Source: Bacillota bacterium
Lineage (GTDB): Bacteria > Bacillota > Clostridia > Acetivibrionales > JAEZXR01
Reading direction: 5' to 3'
Assembly (NCBI GenBank): GCA_023419605.1
Contig: JAEZXR010000002.1
Location: 66,388-130,387 of the forward strand
Length of the DNA: 64,000 nt
In this document: piece by piece, positions 7,577 through 15,441 of the stretch
Layout: every line of letters starts with the position of its first letter
Position numbering within the stretch: the stretch's first letter is position 1
Position numbers and translations under genes: made by a program
Notes under the pieces: generated by a model
What the model was told of the DNA's origin: nothing
What the model saw: only the letters and a program-made list of their open reading frames with translations
Database searches by the model: none

Positions 7577-8536
7577 ATGAAAAGAAAAAAAAGCAATATC
7601 GTTCCCTTTGAAAGAAACGGAGATTTTTATTTCAGACGGGGTTTTAAGTACGCGGACAAAAGAAACTACGCCAAGGCGGCAGTATTTATGGGAAAGGCCA
7701 TAGAATTGGAGCCGTTTAATGTGGATTACCAGTTCAACCTGGCAGGAATTCTATCTGAAATGGGCCAAACAGAGAAATCCAATATAATTTTAAAGGGAAT
7801 CCTTATAAATATAGATCCTACATTAACCGAGTGCTATTTTGGGATTGGATGCAACTACTTCGATGTTGAAGATTTTAGCAAGGCAAGAGAATACTTTGAA
7901 AAGTATCTTCATTTTGATCCTGATGGACCCTACGCGGGCGATGTGGAGGATGTACTGTATTACTTGCAGTTTTATGATGGTACCGGATGGGACAAGAAGA
8001 AAGTAAAGTCTGTTTCAAGACTTGTGAGAGAAGGAGAAAAGCTTTTGGGCAGCGGAGATTACCAAAAAGCATGCCTGAAGTTTGAAACAGCACTGGAGGC
8101 GGATCCTGGAGCAGGGACTGCAAGGAACTTCCTTTCCATGGCGCATTATCTGAATGGAGATGTGGAAAAGGCCATTAGTCTGGCGAACAGTGTGCTGAAG
8201 CTGGATATTAATGATATCAATGCCCATTGTAATCTGGCCTTGTTCTATAATTCCAGTGAGAAGGCCGAGGAGTACAAGTTACAAATAAAGATATTATATA
8301 CGCTGAAGATAAAGCAGAGAGAAGAACTTCTCAAGGTTCTGGATACCTGCGTACGCCTGAAAGAGTTCTCAGGCATGGGCAAAGTCCTGAGAAACTACAT
8401 GGGAAACCGGGTGGAATTTATCGAAGCCCTTGAGAAAACACTGGACGGGTGGGAAATCCAGGGTGAAAAGAGGCAGGAAATTGTCAAAGGCCTTTCCAGT
8501 AGGAAACGCAAGGTAAGCAATAGTGAAGGATTATAG
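7577..8536 (+). CDS. tetratricopeptide-repeat protein
   Basis: A cytoplasmic 319-residue protein without signal peptide. TPR-type helices are visible at about residues 16-50 (FYFRRGFKYADKRNYAKAAVFMGKAIELEP), 51-84, 86-120 (CYFGIGCNYFDVEDFSKAREYFEKYLHFDP) and 150-220 (GEKLLGSGDYQKACLKFETALEADP and the next repeat), listed here by their ends only where longer than a motif: GFKYADKRNYAKAA, GCNYFDVEDFSKARE, GDYQKACLKFETALE. Such repeats mediate protein-protein contacts. The partner is unknown; the tight spacing to the upstream AlbA_2 protein suggests the two work together. ATG 7577 follows the site GAAGGTGGTGA. Confidence 0.8.
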   Translation: MKRKKSNIVPFERNGDFYFRRGFKYADKRNYAKAAVFMGKAIELEPFNVDYQFNLAGILSEMGQTEKSNIILKGILINIDPTLTECYFGIGCNYFDVEDFSKAREYFEKYLHFDPDGPYAGDVEDVLYYLQFYDGTGWDKKKVKSVSRLVREGEKLLGSGDYQKACLKFETALEADPGAGTARNFLSMAHYLNGDVEKAISLANSVLKLDINDINAHCNLALFYNSSEKAEEYKLQIKILYTLKIKQREELLKVLDTCVRLKEFSGMGKVLRNYMGNRVEFIEALEKTLDGWEIQGEKRQEIVKGLSSRKRKVSNSEGL

Positions 8537-8560
8537 TACTGCATCCTTAATTCAATAGGG

Positions 8561-8640
8561 GTGCAGGGAGCGCAGCCCCGCTGCTGGCCGCTTCAGCGGC
8601 CAAACAAAATCTCCCCCTTTTCCAGGAAGGGGGGCAGGGT
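8561..8640. repeat. GC-rich palindromic repeat in intergenic region
   Basis: The 442-bp gap between the TPR gene and groES starts with a GC-rich block of two palindromes: GGCCGCTtcAGCGGCC (8588-8603) and CCCCCTTttccaggAAGGGGG (about 8613-8634). It looks like a small intergenic repeat of the same general style as 3384-3487. From 8641 to 8880 the gap is AT-rich and I see nothing else in it. Confidence 0.4.
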
Positions 8641-8907
8641 CAAATTACGAATTCAAGTTCTATATAAATTTTTTGCCTCTGGGAACAGTACAAACTGTTC
8701 CTTTTTTAATGATAAGAAAATTATGGTTTTCAATTTCCTTATTTCTTCGTTCTGTCTGTATCTTTTCGGAATATAATATAGAATTAAAGATAATAGGAGA
8801 AAAACGGTAAAATCATGCTGATTCATCGAGAAAATTAGCTTAAATTCCCTCTAAACAATAAATTTAGAAAAAAAGCATATTTGCTTCCATTTTGGTAATT
8901 ATATTAA

Positions 8908-8913
8908 TATAAT
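8908..8913 (+). promoter_or_regulatory. -10 box of the groESL promoter
   Basis: TATAAT at 8908-8913 is a perfect sigma-A -10 box 9 bp before the CIRCE operator. A weak -35 candidate, TTCCAT (8885-8890), is 17 bp upstream. Transcription would start just inside CIRCE, the usual arrangement. Confidence 0.6.
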
Positions 8914-8921
8914 AGATGTGA

Positions 8922-8948
8922 TTAGCACTCGACTTAAGTGAGTGCTAA
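8922..8948. promoter_or_regulatory. CIRCE operator (HrcA binding site)
   Basis: TTAGCACTC (8922-8930), nine bases, GAGTGCTAA (8940-8948): a perfect match to the CIRCE consensus. HrcA repressor binds here and is released on heat shock, so groESL is HrcA-regulated. The hrcA gene is not in the window. Confidence 0.97.
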
Positions 8949-8978
8949 CAAAGTAAAAACAAAGAGGAGGTAGACCCT

Positions 8979-9251
8979 ATGAAAATAAAACCTTTGGGTG
9001 ACAGAGTTGTTATTAAAATGTTAGAGTCTGAAGAAACTACAAAAAGCGGAATTGTTCTGCCTGGAAGTGCAAAAGAAAAGCCGCAGGTAGCGGAAGTTGT
9101 AGCAGTAGGCCCTGGTACATCGGAAGTTACGATGGAAGTAAAGGTTGGAGACAGAGTTCTTATCAGCAAATATGCGGGGACTGAAGTGAAATTTGACGGT
9201 CAGGAATATACAATCCTTAAACAAAACGATATATTGGCAGTTGTTGACTAG
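8979..9251 (+). CDS. groES: co-chaperonin GroES
   Basis: The 90-residue Hsp10 caps the GroEL folding chamber. It starts KIKPLGDRVVIKMLESEE, contains the mobile-loop segment TTKSGIVLPGSAKEKPQ and ends ILKQNDILAVVD, all standard; the length is slightly short for the family (about 94). The ribosome site AAAGAGGAGG precedes ATG 8979. It is 30 bp downstream of CIRCE and 151 bp upstream of groEL. Confidence 0.98.
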   Translation: MKIKPLGDRVVIKMLESEETTKSGIVLPGSAKEKPQVAEVVAVGPGTSEVTMEVKVGDRVLISKYAGTEVKFDGQEYTILKQNDILAVVD

Positions 9252-9402
9252 GCCATTGAGGCCAATTGCAGGGAATAGGCCAGGAAGCGTGGAAGCGGCA
9301 AGGAAACGACGATCCACCCAGTACATATCAAACCTTCCATCGCTTATTACCCAGTAGCGCATAAGTGCAGAGCTTTAAAAATTTACGAGGAGGTTTTGTA
9401 AC

Positions 9403-11037
9403 ATGGCAAAGGAAATTTTGTTTGGTGAAGAAGCCAGACGTTCTCTGGAAAGAGGTATAAACCAATTAGCAGACACAGTAAAGGTTACTTTGGGACCTAA
9501 AGGAAGAAATGTAGTTCTCGATAAGAAATTCGGTGCTCCACTCATTACAAATGACGGTGTTACCATTGCAAAGGAAATCGAACTGGAAGACAAGTTCGAA
9601 AATATGGGAGCTCAGCTTGTTAAGGAAGTTGCTACAAAGACCAATGATGTAGCAGGTGACGGTACAACTACGGCAACTCTGCTGGCACAGGCCATCGTTA
9701 GAGAAGGTATGAAGAACGTAGCAGCCGGCGCAAACCCGATGATTCTCAAAAAGGGTGTAGCCAAAGCTGTAGATGTAGCAGTCGAAGGAATCAAGGAAAT
9801 CAGCCAGAAGATCAAAGGTAAGGAAGATATCGCAAGAGTTGCTGCCATATCTGCAAACGACGAATTGATCGGGACCCTTATTGCAGATGCAATGGAAAAG
9901 GTAACAAACGATGGTGTTATCACTGTTGAAGAATCCAAGACCATGGGAACCAATCTGGAAGTAGTTGAAGGTATGCAGTTTGACAGAGGGTACCTGTCTT
10001 CTTATATGATCACTGATACTGAAAAAATGGAAGCTGTTCTGGATGATCCATATATCCTCATTACAGACAAGAAAATCAGCAACATCCAGGATATTCTCCC
10101 AATTCTCGAACAGATTGTTCAACAGGGTAAAAAGCTCCTGATCATCGCAGAAGATGTAGAAGGTGAAGCGCTTACTACATTGATTGTTAACAAGCTGAGA
10201 GGCACATTTACCTGCGTAGCAGTTAAGGCACCCGGCTTCGGAGACAGAAGAAAAGCTATGCTCGGCGATATTGCTACCCTCACAGGCGGTGAAGTAATCA
10301 CCGATGAATTGGGTCTGGACCTGAAGGAAGCAAAAATTTCTCAGTTGGGTAGAGCAAGACAGGTTAAGATTCAGAAGGAAAATACAATCATCGTTGATGG
10401 TGCAGGCAACCAGCAGGAAATCAAAAACAGAATTGGTTCCATCAAAGCGCAGATTGAAGAAACTACTTCCGATTTCGACAGGGAAAAGCTCCAGGAAAGA
10501 CTTGCAAAGCTTTCCGGCGGTGTAGCTGTTATCCAGGTTGGTGCTGCTACTGAAACTGAAATGAAGGAAAAGAAACTCAGAATCGAAGACGCTCTCGCTG
10601 CTACAAAAGCTGCAGTAGAAGAAGGTATCGTTGCTGGTGGTGGTACAGCGCTTATCAATGTAATCTCAAAGGTTGCAAAGCTGCTTGACACTACACACGG
10701 CGATGAAAAGACCGGTGTTCAGATCATCGTGAAGGCTCTGGAAGAACCTGTTAGACAGATCGCTGCAAATGCAGGTTTAGAAGGCTCCGTAATCGTTGAA
10801 AGAGTTAAGAACAGCGAAGTAGGAATCGGCTTTGACGCTCTGAATGAAAAATATGTTAACATGCTGGAAGTTGGTATTGTTGACCCTGCAAAGGTTACAA
10901 GATCAGCACTTCAAAATGCTGCTTCCGTAGCTTCCATGGTTCTCACCACTGAAAGCGTAGTTGCAGACAAACCTGAAAAGGAACCTGCAATGCCTGCAGG
11001 CGGTGGAATGCCAGGCGGAATGGGCGGAATGTACTAA
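9403..11037 (+). CDS. groEL: chaperonin GroEL
   Basis: The 544-residue Hsp60 forms double seven-member rings that fold proteins using ATP in the cytoplasm. It is complete: KVTLGPKGRNVVLDKKFGAP and the ATP-binding GDGTTTATLLA at residues about 86-96, the apical domain, AGGGTALI near 413, and the Gly-Met-rich tail GGGMPGGMGGMY. Codon choice is strongly biased, as expected of a very highly expressed gene. It shares the CIRCE-controlled promoter with groES; the site ACGAGGAGG precedes ATG 9403. An intrinsic terminator follows. Confidence 0.99.
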   Translation: MAKEILFGEEARRSLERGINQLADTVKVTLGPKGRNVVLDKKFGAPLITNDGVTIAKEIELEDKFENMGAQLVKEVATKTNDVAGDGTTTATLLAQAIVREGMKNVAAGANPMILKKGVAKAVDVAVEGIKEISQKIKGKEDIARVAAISANDELIGTLIADAMEKVTNDGVITVEESKTMGTNLEVVEGMQFDRGYLSSYMITDTEKMEAVLDDPYILITDKKISNIQDILPILEQIVQQGKKLLIIAEDVEGEALTTLIVNKLRGTFTCVAVKAPGFGDRRKAMLGDIATLTGGEVITDELGLDLKEAKISQLGRARQVKIQKENTIIVDGAGNQQEIKNRIGSIKAQIEETTSDFDREKLQERLAKLSGGVAVIQVGAATETEMKEKKLRIEDALAATKAAVEEGIVAGGGTALINVISKVAKLLDTTHGDEKTGVQIIVKALEEPVRQIAANAGLEGSVIVERVKNSEVGIGFDALNEKYVNMLEVGIVDPAKVTRSALQNAASVASMVLTTESVVADKPEKEPAMPAGGGMPGGMGGMY

Positions 11038-11058
11038 AATACGGCAAAAATATGGAAA

Positions 11059-11093
11059 GCATAGGTAAAGGGAAACCTTACCTATGCTTTTTT
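11059..11093 (+). terminator. intrinsic terminator of groESL
   Basis: GCATAGGTAA (11059-11068) pairs perfectly with TTACCTATGC (11078-11087), followed by six T. Confidence 0.93.
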
Positions 11094-11352
11094 AGTACTA
11101 CGGCTATCCAGCGGGTTTGCCCTTTATACAGGCAATGGAGTAAAACGAAGAGAGGACTCTTCAGTGTTTTAGAGAAGATATCACTTCTTCCTAAGCAGAA
11201 GTTTCACTTTGCATAAATAGTAGAAATATTTTCCTCTACCTACTTCACATAAGGAATATTTGTGTTTACAATAGAATAAAGTGGTATTTTTCAATAACAG
11301 TAGGGTATCTATAGCAAAAGATATTGTCATACTTTTTTTAAAGGGGATATAT

Positions 11353-12393
11353 ATGGATATAGTTTCAGTAAATATGGATGAATTGGGAAATGTACTGCAA
11401 TACGTCAGCCTTGTAAATGTGAAGTTCGGATGTAGTGATACATGGATTGCCACCCCGGTTTTTTTCGCTTCCCTGGATAGTATCGATGTTTTGATTGACT
11501 TGAAGAAAAGCCGCTATATCATTGAATATGGCGAAAAGGTAGTTCTAAAGTTTCAGAAAATGGGCTATGAGTATATCCTTCACGGGGAAATCTTTGAAGT
11601 CAGTGTGTGCGACCCGGCCACGGCTACCATAAAGCTCGTGGATGGCCGGAGATACTTTAATCAAAGGAAGCATGTCCGGTATGAAACGGAACTGCCCATG
11701 GCTCTGCACGCACAGGAAGATGTTCGGGGAGAAAGCATCGGTAAAAATATCAGCGAAGGCGGAGCGATGTTTTTGTTTGATAAAAACATCGTTATTGGCT
11801 CGTTAATTGAATTGGAAGTAGATTTTGGAAATCTGGGGTTGTTTCGTTCCAAAGGCAAGGTTTTAAGGAAGATTTGGTATGATTCTACCTATTTTAGTTA
11901 CGGTGTTCAATTTGTCGATATCTCTGAGGAAAATGAACAGGTCCTGCGAAGAGGTCTGTCCGAATACGAAAAAAAGTATTTTAAGTCCCTGGACGAGCTC
12001 AGGGGAGTCAAATCCCATGGCTTGCAGCGGTATGATACTGTTATTTGCATATTTAGCGTAAGCAATCGCGAAAACTATGATATCGGTGAGAACCTGGTTA
12101 AACTGGGAGCAGGAAATTTTACGGTATTCCATGATTTTAAGTTTTATGTGGATTATTTTACGGAAGAGAAGCCCAAGCTGGCTATCATCGAGGCCGACAG
12201 TATCGACGAGAAGGTAGCCCAGGGTATTATGGCTTTACACAGCGGCTTCCCGGATGTGAAAATTGTAATCATACTTCCTGTGCAGGAAATGGGTAAGACT
12301 TCTACGGGGGTTCTTGACCTTCCGGAGCTGGATATTTTTTATAAACCATTGATATATAATGAATTTGAGGAGAAAATAATAAAGTACTTGTAA
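11353..12393 (+). CDS. PilZ-domain c-di-GMP-binding protein with C-terminal receiver-like domain
   Basis: The 346-residue protein has three parts: a YcgR-type N-terminal beta domain (residues about 1-95), a PilZ domain (about 100-215) and a C-terminal alpha/beta domain (about 235-346). The PilZ domain keeps both c-di-GMP-binding motifs, RKHVR near residue 105 and NISEGG near 132, so ligand binding is expected. The C-terminal part has the fold pattern of a response-regulator receiver (VICIFSVSN, LAIIEADSID, VKIVIILPV, FYKPLI) with EAD in place of the usual phosphorylated Asp context, so it may be a pseudo-receiver. I chose ATG 11353, which follows AAAGGGG, rather than an in-frame GTG at 11281 without a ribosome site. 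Confidence 0.82.
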   Translation: MDIVSVNMDELGNVLQYVSLVNVKFGCSDTWIATPVFFASLDSIDVLIDLKKSRYIIEYGEKVVLKFQKMGYEYILHGEIFEVSVCDPATATIKLVDGRRYFNQRKHVRYETELPMALHAQEDVRGESIGKNISEGGAMFLFDKNIVIGSLIELEVDFGNLGLFRSKGKVLRKIWYDSTYFSYGVQFVDISEENEQVLRRGLSEYEKKYFKSLDELRGVKSHGLQRYDTVICIFSVSNRENYDIGENLVKLGAGNFTVFHDFKFYVDYFTEEKPKLAIIEADSIDEKVAQGIMALHSGFPDVKIVIILPVQEMGKTSTGVLDLPELDIFYKPLIYNEFEEKIIKYL

Positions 12394-12465
12394 ATGTTGA
12401 ATGAAAGAACCGAATATCGATAAAGTGAACAAATTGTATCCGGAGTTTTATAATATTTTGCCATA

Positions 12466-12494
12466 TTGTGAACACGCAGTAGATATGGTACAAT
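12466..12494 (+). promoter_or_regulatory. promoter upstream of the 12678 gene
   Basis: TTGTGA (12466-12471), 17 bp, TACAAT (12489-12494): a reasonable sigma-A promoter. The palindromic repeat at 12518-12638 would then lie in the 5' leader of the next gene. Confidence 0.45.
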
Positions 12495-12517
12495 TGGCTT
12501 GAACATCCTTATATAGC

Positions 12518-12638
12518 ACTACTGCGTTAATTACCTAAGATTTCGGTAATTTGTTCACAAATTATGCCTTATAAAAATGAGCAGCAACGGTTTTGGGTTG
12601 TCATTTTTATAAGGATAATTACAAATTGAGGTAGTAGT
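12518..12638. repeat. palindromic MITE-like repeat, copy 1
   Basis: This 121-bp element begins ACTACTGCGTTAATTACC and ends in the imperfect inverse AATTGAGGTAGTAGT. Its first 47 bp match the element at 54011-54067 with only a few changes. The inner half holds an independent perfect hairpin, CCTTATAAAAATGA / TCATTTTTATAAGG (about 12567-12614). It has no coding capacity and ends 39 bp before the next gene. Confidence 0.65.
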
Positions 12639-12677
12639 AATAGGTTAAAAACACAACAGGTTAGGGGGATTCGAGAG

Positions 12678-13184
12678 ATGGATGTTTTTATTGAAAAAAT
12701 TGTAGCCAGAAAAAAAACAGGGCAGGACCGCTTGATGGTCGCGGGTATTATTGTAGCTGCTTTTGTTGCTTTGATAGTGGTTTCGTCAATTCCTATCATC
12801 AATAGCCTGGGTCCGGTTTTATGGATTGTTATCGGATTTTTGGCCTTTCAATTTGCAAAGTCAAGAAATATAGAATTCGAATATGCGGTAACCAATGGTG
12901 ACCTTGATATCGATAAGATTATTGCACAACGCAAGCGCAAAAGAATATTCAGCGGAAGTGCCAAGGATTTTGAAATTGTTGCCAAGGTGAAAAGCGACAA
13001 ATACACAAATGAGTACAAGAATATTGCGAAAAAAATCGAGGCTGTCAGCAGTATGGAAGCACCCGATATTTATTTCGTGGTTGCTCCTTACAAGGGAGAA
13101 AGGACCATTGTCTATTTCGAACCAGACAAAAGAATGATTGATAACTTTAAAATCTTCATTCCCAGGAAGATTTCCGAGTGGTAA
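12678..13184 (+). CDS. small membrane protein, DUF6106-like
   Basis: A 168-residue protein with a short cytoplasmic start (MDVFIEKIVARKKTGQD), two membrane helices at about residues 19-41 and 47-62 (VAGIIVAAFVALIVV; GPVLWIVIGFLAF), and a soluble domain with DLDIDKIIAQRKRKRI and YFEPDKRMIDNFKI. The layout fits the clostridial family known as DUF6106, an assignment made from memory and not certain. Function is unknown. The site TTAGGGGG precedes ATG 12678. It is a single-gene unit bounded by a promoter upstream and a terminator downstream. Confidence 0.75.
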   Translation: MDVFIEKIVARKKTGQDRLMVAGIIVAAFVALIVVSSIPIINSLGPVLWIVIGFLAFQFAKSRNIEFEYAVTNGDLDIDKIIAQRKRKRIFSGSAKDFEIVAKVKSDKYTNEYKNIAKKIEAVSSMEAPDIYFVVAPYKGERTIVYFEPDKRMIDNFKIFIPRKISEW

Positions 13185-13193
13185 AAGAAAGAA

Positions 13194-13231
13194 CAAATAA
13201 ACCGGTACATGCCAGTGTACCGGTTTATTTG
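13194..13231. terminator. intrinsic terminator
   Basis: CAAATAAACCGGTACA (13194-13209) pairs perfectly with TGTACCGGTTTATTTG (13216-13231). Confidence 0.85.
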
Positions 13232-13262
13232 TTTGTATCGAAGAGTTTCAAGGAGGAGGCAC

Positions 13263-13340
13263 TTGAAAATTTACAGAAGGGCACATATTACAAAGTGGAG
13301 ACAAATAAAGATTAGTAGAGAAAATCCTTTACTTTTATAG
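13263..13340 (+). CDS. possible 25-residue basic peptide
   Basis: A TTG-started frame of 26 codons follows AGGAGGAGG, a very strong ribosome site (13251-13259). The peptide is rich in Lys and Arg (KIYRRAHITKWRQIKISR). No known family, and it could be chance; the unusually good site is the only reason to list it. Its stop lies immediately before a TATAAT box at 13341-13346. Confidence 0.2.
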   Translation: MKIYRRAHITKWRQIKISRENPLLL

Positions 13341-13381
13341 TATAATTAGGGTATATATCTTTTTTTAGGGTCGGTGAAAAT

Positions 13382-13453
13382 ATAACTTCATCTGTGATTT
13401 TGCTATACCCTTCATTGAGGCAATGGCGGGCCCGCAAAAAAGATGAAGTATTA
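13382..13453 (+). promoter_or_regulatory. long hairpin in the leader of the GH18 gene
   Basis: AACTTCATCT (13384-13393) pairs with AGATGAAGT (13441-13449), and next to it TTTTGC with GCAAAA, giving one stem about 70 nt long between the TATAAT at 13341-13346 and the gene start at 13516. It has no T run and so is not an obvious terminator. Confidence 0.35.
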
Positions 13454-13515
13454 TTTTCACTCTTCCTTATTTACCTTGCGAGGTATACAATGAACATGGG
13501 AAAGGGGATTGTATT

Positions 13516-15291
13516 TTGAGGAGAGAAAGAGAACGCAAGAGTGGGGGATGGGTCGTATGGATGTTCCTTCTGGCCATGGGAATCGTTGCCGGAGGTGTTT
13601 ATTTTTACTTCCTGATGCCGAACAATAATGTTGTTCCGGCCTTTGAAGAGGGAAAATTGACCTTGGTGGTGGAAGGACAAACCGATACATCCAAAAATCA
13701 ACCAAAGATCGTAGACAACGAAATTCTTTTTCCCTTTGATGTGGTAAAGAAGTATTTTGATCCGAATATTTACTGGGATGAAGCCTTGAAGAAAGTGACC
13801 GTTACGACGGAGAAGAAAGTCATCCGGATGAAGACCGATAGTCTGGAAGCCTTGATTAATAATAAGCCTGTTACGCTTAAGATTCCGGTGACGGTGGATA
13901 ATGGGGTTACCTACATTCCTATGGAATTCCTGAGCGAATTTTACAGTATAGAAATTAACTATCTAAAAGATAAAAATGTAATTATGGTTGATTTCACCAA
14001 TAAGATAAAGAAGATCGCGGAGCCCATGGATGCTAAGGCGGTAGTAAGGAAGGAACGGACGGTAAGGGCTCCTATTCTCAGAAAATTTGATCCGGTGACG
14101 GAAAAACCCGAAGATTTGAGGTTCAATATATATGAGGAGTATGATAAATGGTATAAAGTCAGAACGGCAGAAGGAATCGTCGGGTATATCGAAAAAAAGA
14201 ATGTGGTAGTCAAAGAAATGACGGTGAAAAAGCTCCCCCAGGAACCGGCGGTGAATACTGCATGGAAGCCGGAAAAGGGTAAGATCAACCTGGTATGGGA
14301 GATGATGTACGGAAAGCGGCCGGATCTGGCAAAAATACCTAAAATGGACGGTTTGGATGTCCTTTCTCCTACCTGGTTTCAATTGGAAAATGAGCAGGGA
14401 GGTTTAATTAACCGGGCGGATGCAAAATATGTAGAGTGGGCGCATCAGAATGGGTATAAGGTGTGGGCCCTGCTTTCCAATGATTTTCAAGATCCCGCCA
14501 AAACAAAGAAGTTTCTTGGCAATACCGATGCCAGGGATAATACCATCCGCCAGTTGCTTACGTATGCTTCTCTGTATAAGCTGGACGGTATCAATATTGA
14601 TTTTGAAAACGTCAACAAATCCGATCGTGATGCCCTTACCCAGTTTGTAAGAGAAGTAACTCCCATGCTTAAAGAGCAGGGACTGGTTGTGTCCATGGAC
14701 GTTGGAATCCCGGACGGAAGTGATAACTACTCTCTGTGCTACGACCGGAAAGCATTGGGACAAGTTGTCGATTATATTATGGTCATGACCTATGACCAGC
14801 ATTATGCAGGGGGACAGAAGTCCGGCTCTGTGGCGCAAATGACATGGGTCGAGCAGAATCTGAAAAAAACCCTGGAGCAGGTACCGAAGGAGAAACTGCT
14901 TTTGGGCTTGCCTTTTTATACAAGGCTCTGGAAGGAAGAGACAGGGGCGGATGGAAAGGTAAAGTTAACCAGTGAAGCTTTGACGATGGATGCTGCCAGA
15001 AAGAATATAAAGGACAATAATGGAACTGTAAAATGGGATGAGGAAAGCGGACAGTTCTACGGAGAATATAAGAAGGACAACGTTACCTATAAGGTTTGGC
15101 TGGAAGATGAAAGCTCCATCAATCTGAAGTCATCCCTGGTACAGAAGTATAATCTGGCAGGCGCTGCCTCCTGGAGCAGAACCTTTGAAGTGGCGGAAGT
15201 TTGGAATGTACTCAACAAGAATCTTAAAACCATCGACAGTTACCAAACCTGGGTGGCTGAAAATAAAGAGAAAAAGTATGTGTTTAACTAA
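13516..15291 (+). CDS. membrane-anchored glycoside hydrolase family 18 protein with copper-amine-oxidase-like and SH3 domains
   Basis: A 591-residue extracellular protein that probably cuts cell-wall or spore-cortex glycans. An uncleaved membrane helix at about residues 12-34 (WVVWMFLLAMGIVAGGVYFY) anchors it. It is followed by a copper-amine-oxidase-N-like domain (about 45-155, LEALINNKPVTLKIPVTVDNG region), a bacterial SH3 domain (about 170-235) and a GH18 TIM barrel (about 255-575). The catalytic strand reads LDGINIDFENV, in which the terminal Glu is the acid; the Asn at the middle position is usual in YaaH-like spore hydrolases. VMTYDQH and the Trp-rich end (AASWSRTFE) are also typical. 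TTG at 13516 is the start, behind AAAGGGG. Confidence 0.85.
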   Translation: MRRERERKSGGWVVWMFLLAMGIVAGGVYFYFLMPNNNVVPAFEEGKLTLVVEGQTDTSKNQPKIVDNEILFPFDVVKKYFDPNIYWDEALKKVTVTTEKKVIRMKTDSLEALINNKPVTLKIPVTVDNGVTYIPMEFLSEFYSIEINYLKDKNVIMVDFTNKIKKIAEPMDAKAVVRKERTVRAPILRKFDPVTEKPEDLRFNIYEEYDKWYKVRTAEGIVGYIEKKNVVVKEMTVKKLPQEPAVNTAWKPEKGKINLVWEMMYGKRPDLAKIPKMDGLDVLSPTWFQLENEQGGLINRADAKYVEWAHQNGYKVWALLSNDFQDPAKTKKFLGNTDARDNTIRQLLTYASLYKLDGINIDFENVNKSDRDALTQFVREVTPMLKEQGLVVSMDVGIPDGSDNYSLCYDRKALGQVVDYIMVMTYDQHYAGGQKSGSVAQMTWVEQNLKKTLEQVPKEKLLLGLPFYTRLWKEETGADGKVKLTSEALTMDAARKNIKDNNGTVKWDEESGQFYGEYKKDNVTYKVWLEDESSINLKSSLVQKYNLAGAASWSRTFEVAEVWNVLNKNLKTIDSYQTWVAENKEKKYVFN

Positions 15292-15353
15292 TGGGTGTTG
15301 ACTCCATAAAAGTAGTTGTGTATAATATTATCTAATATTTTTCTTTGAATTTT

Positions 15354-15395
15354 AACAAAGTCTAATGAAAGTATTGAAGACTTTGTTTTATTTTT
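15354..15395 (+). terminator. intrinsic terminator after the GH18 gene
   Basis: AACAAAGTCT (15354-15363) pairs with AGACTTTGTT (15378-15387), followed by a T-rich run. Confidence 0.8.
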
Positions 15396-15441
15396 TATTA
15401 TCTACACATTACTATATTATAAATATTAGGAGGATACGGAA

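Noticed and set aside
9466..10122. 218-codon minus-strand ORF
   Set aside because: Antisense of groEL; its length follows from groEL codon bias.
15292..15441. Purine riboswitch before guaB
   Set aside because: The core sequences of the purine riboswitch are absent; the region is a terminator for the upstream gene and an AT-rich stretch.
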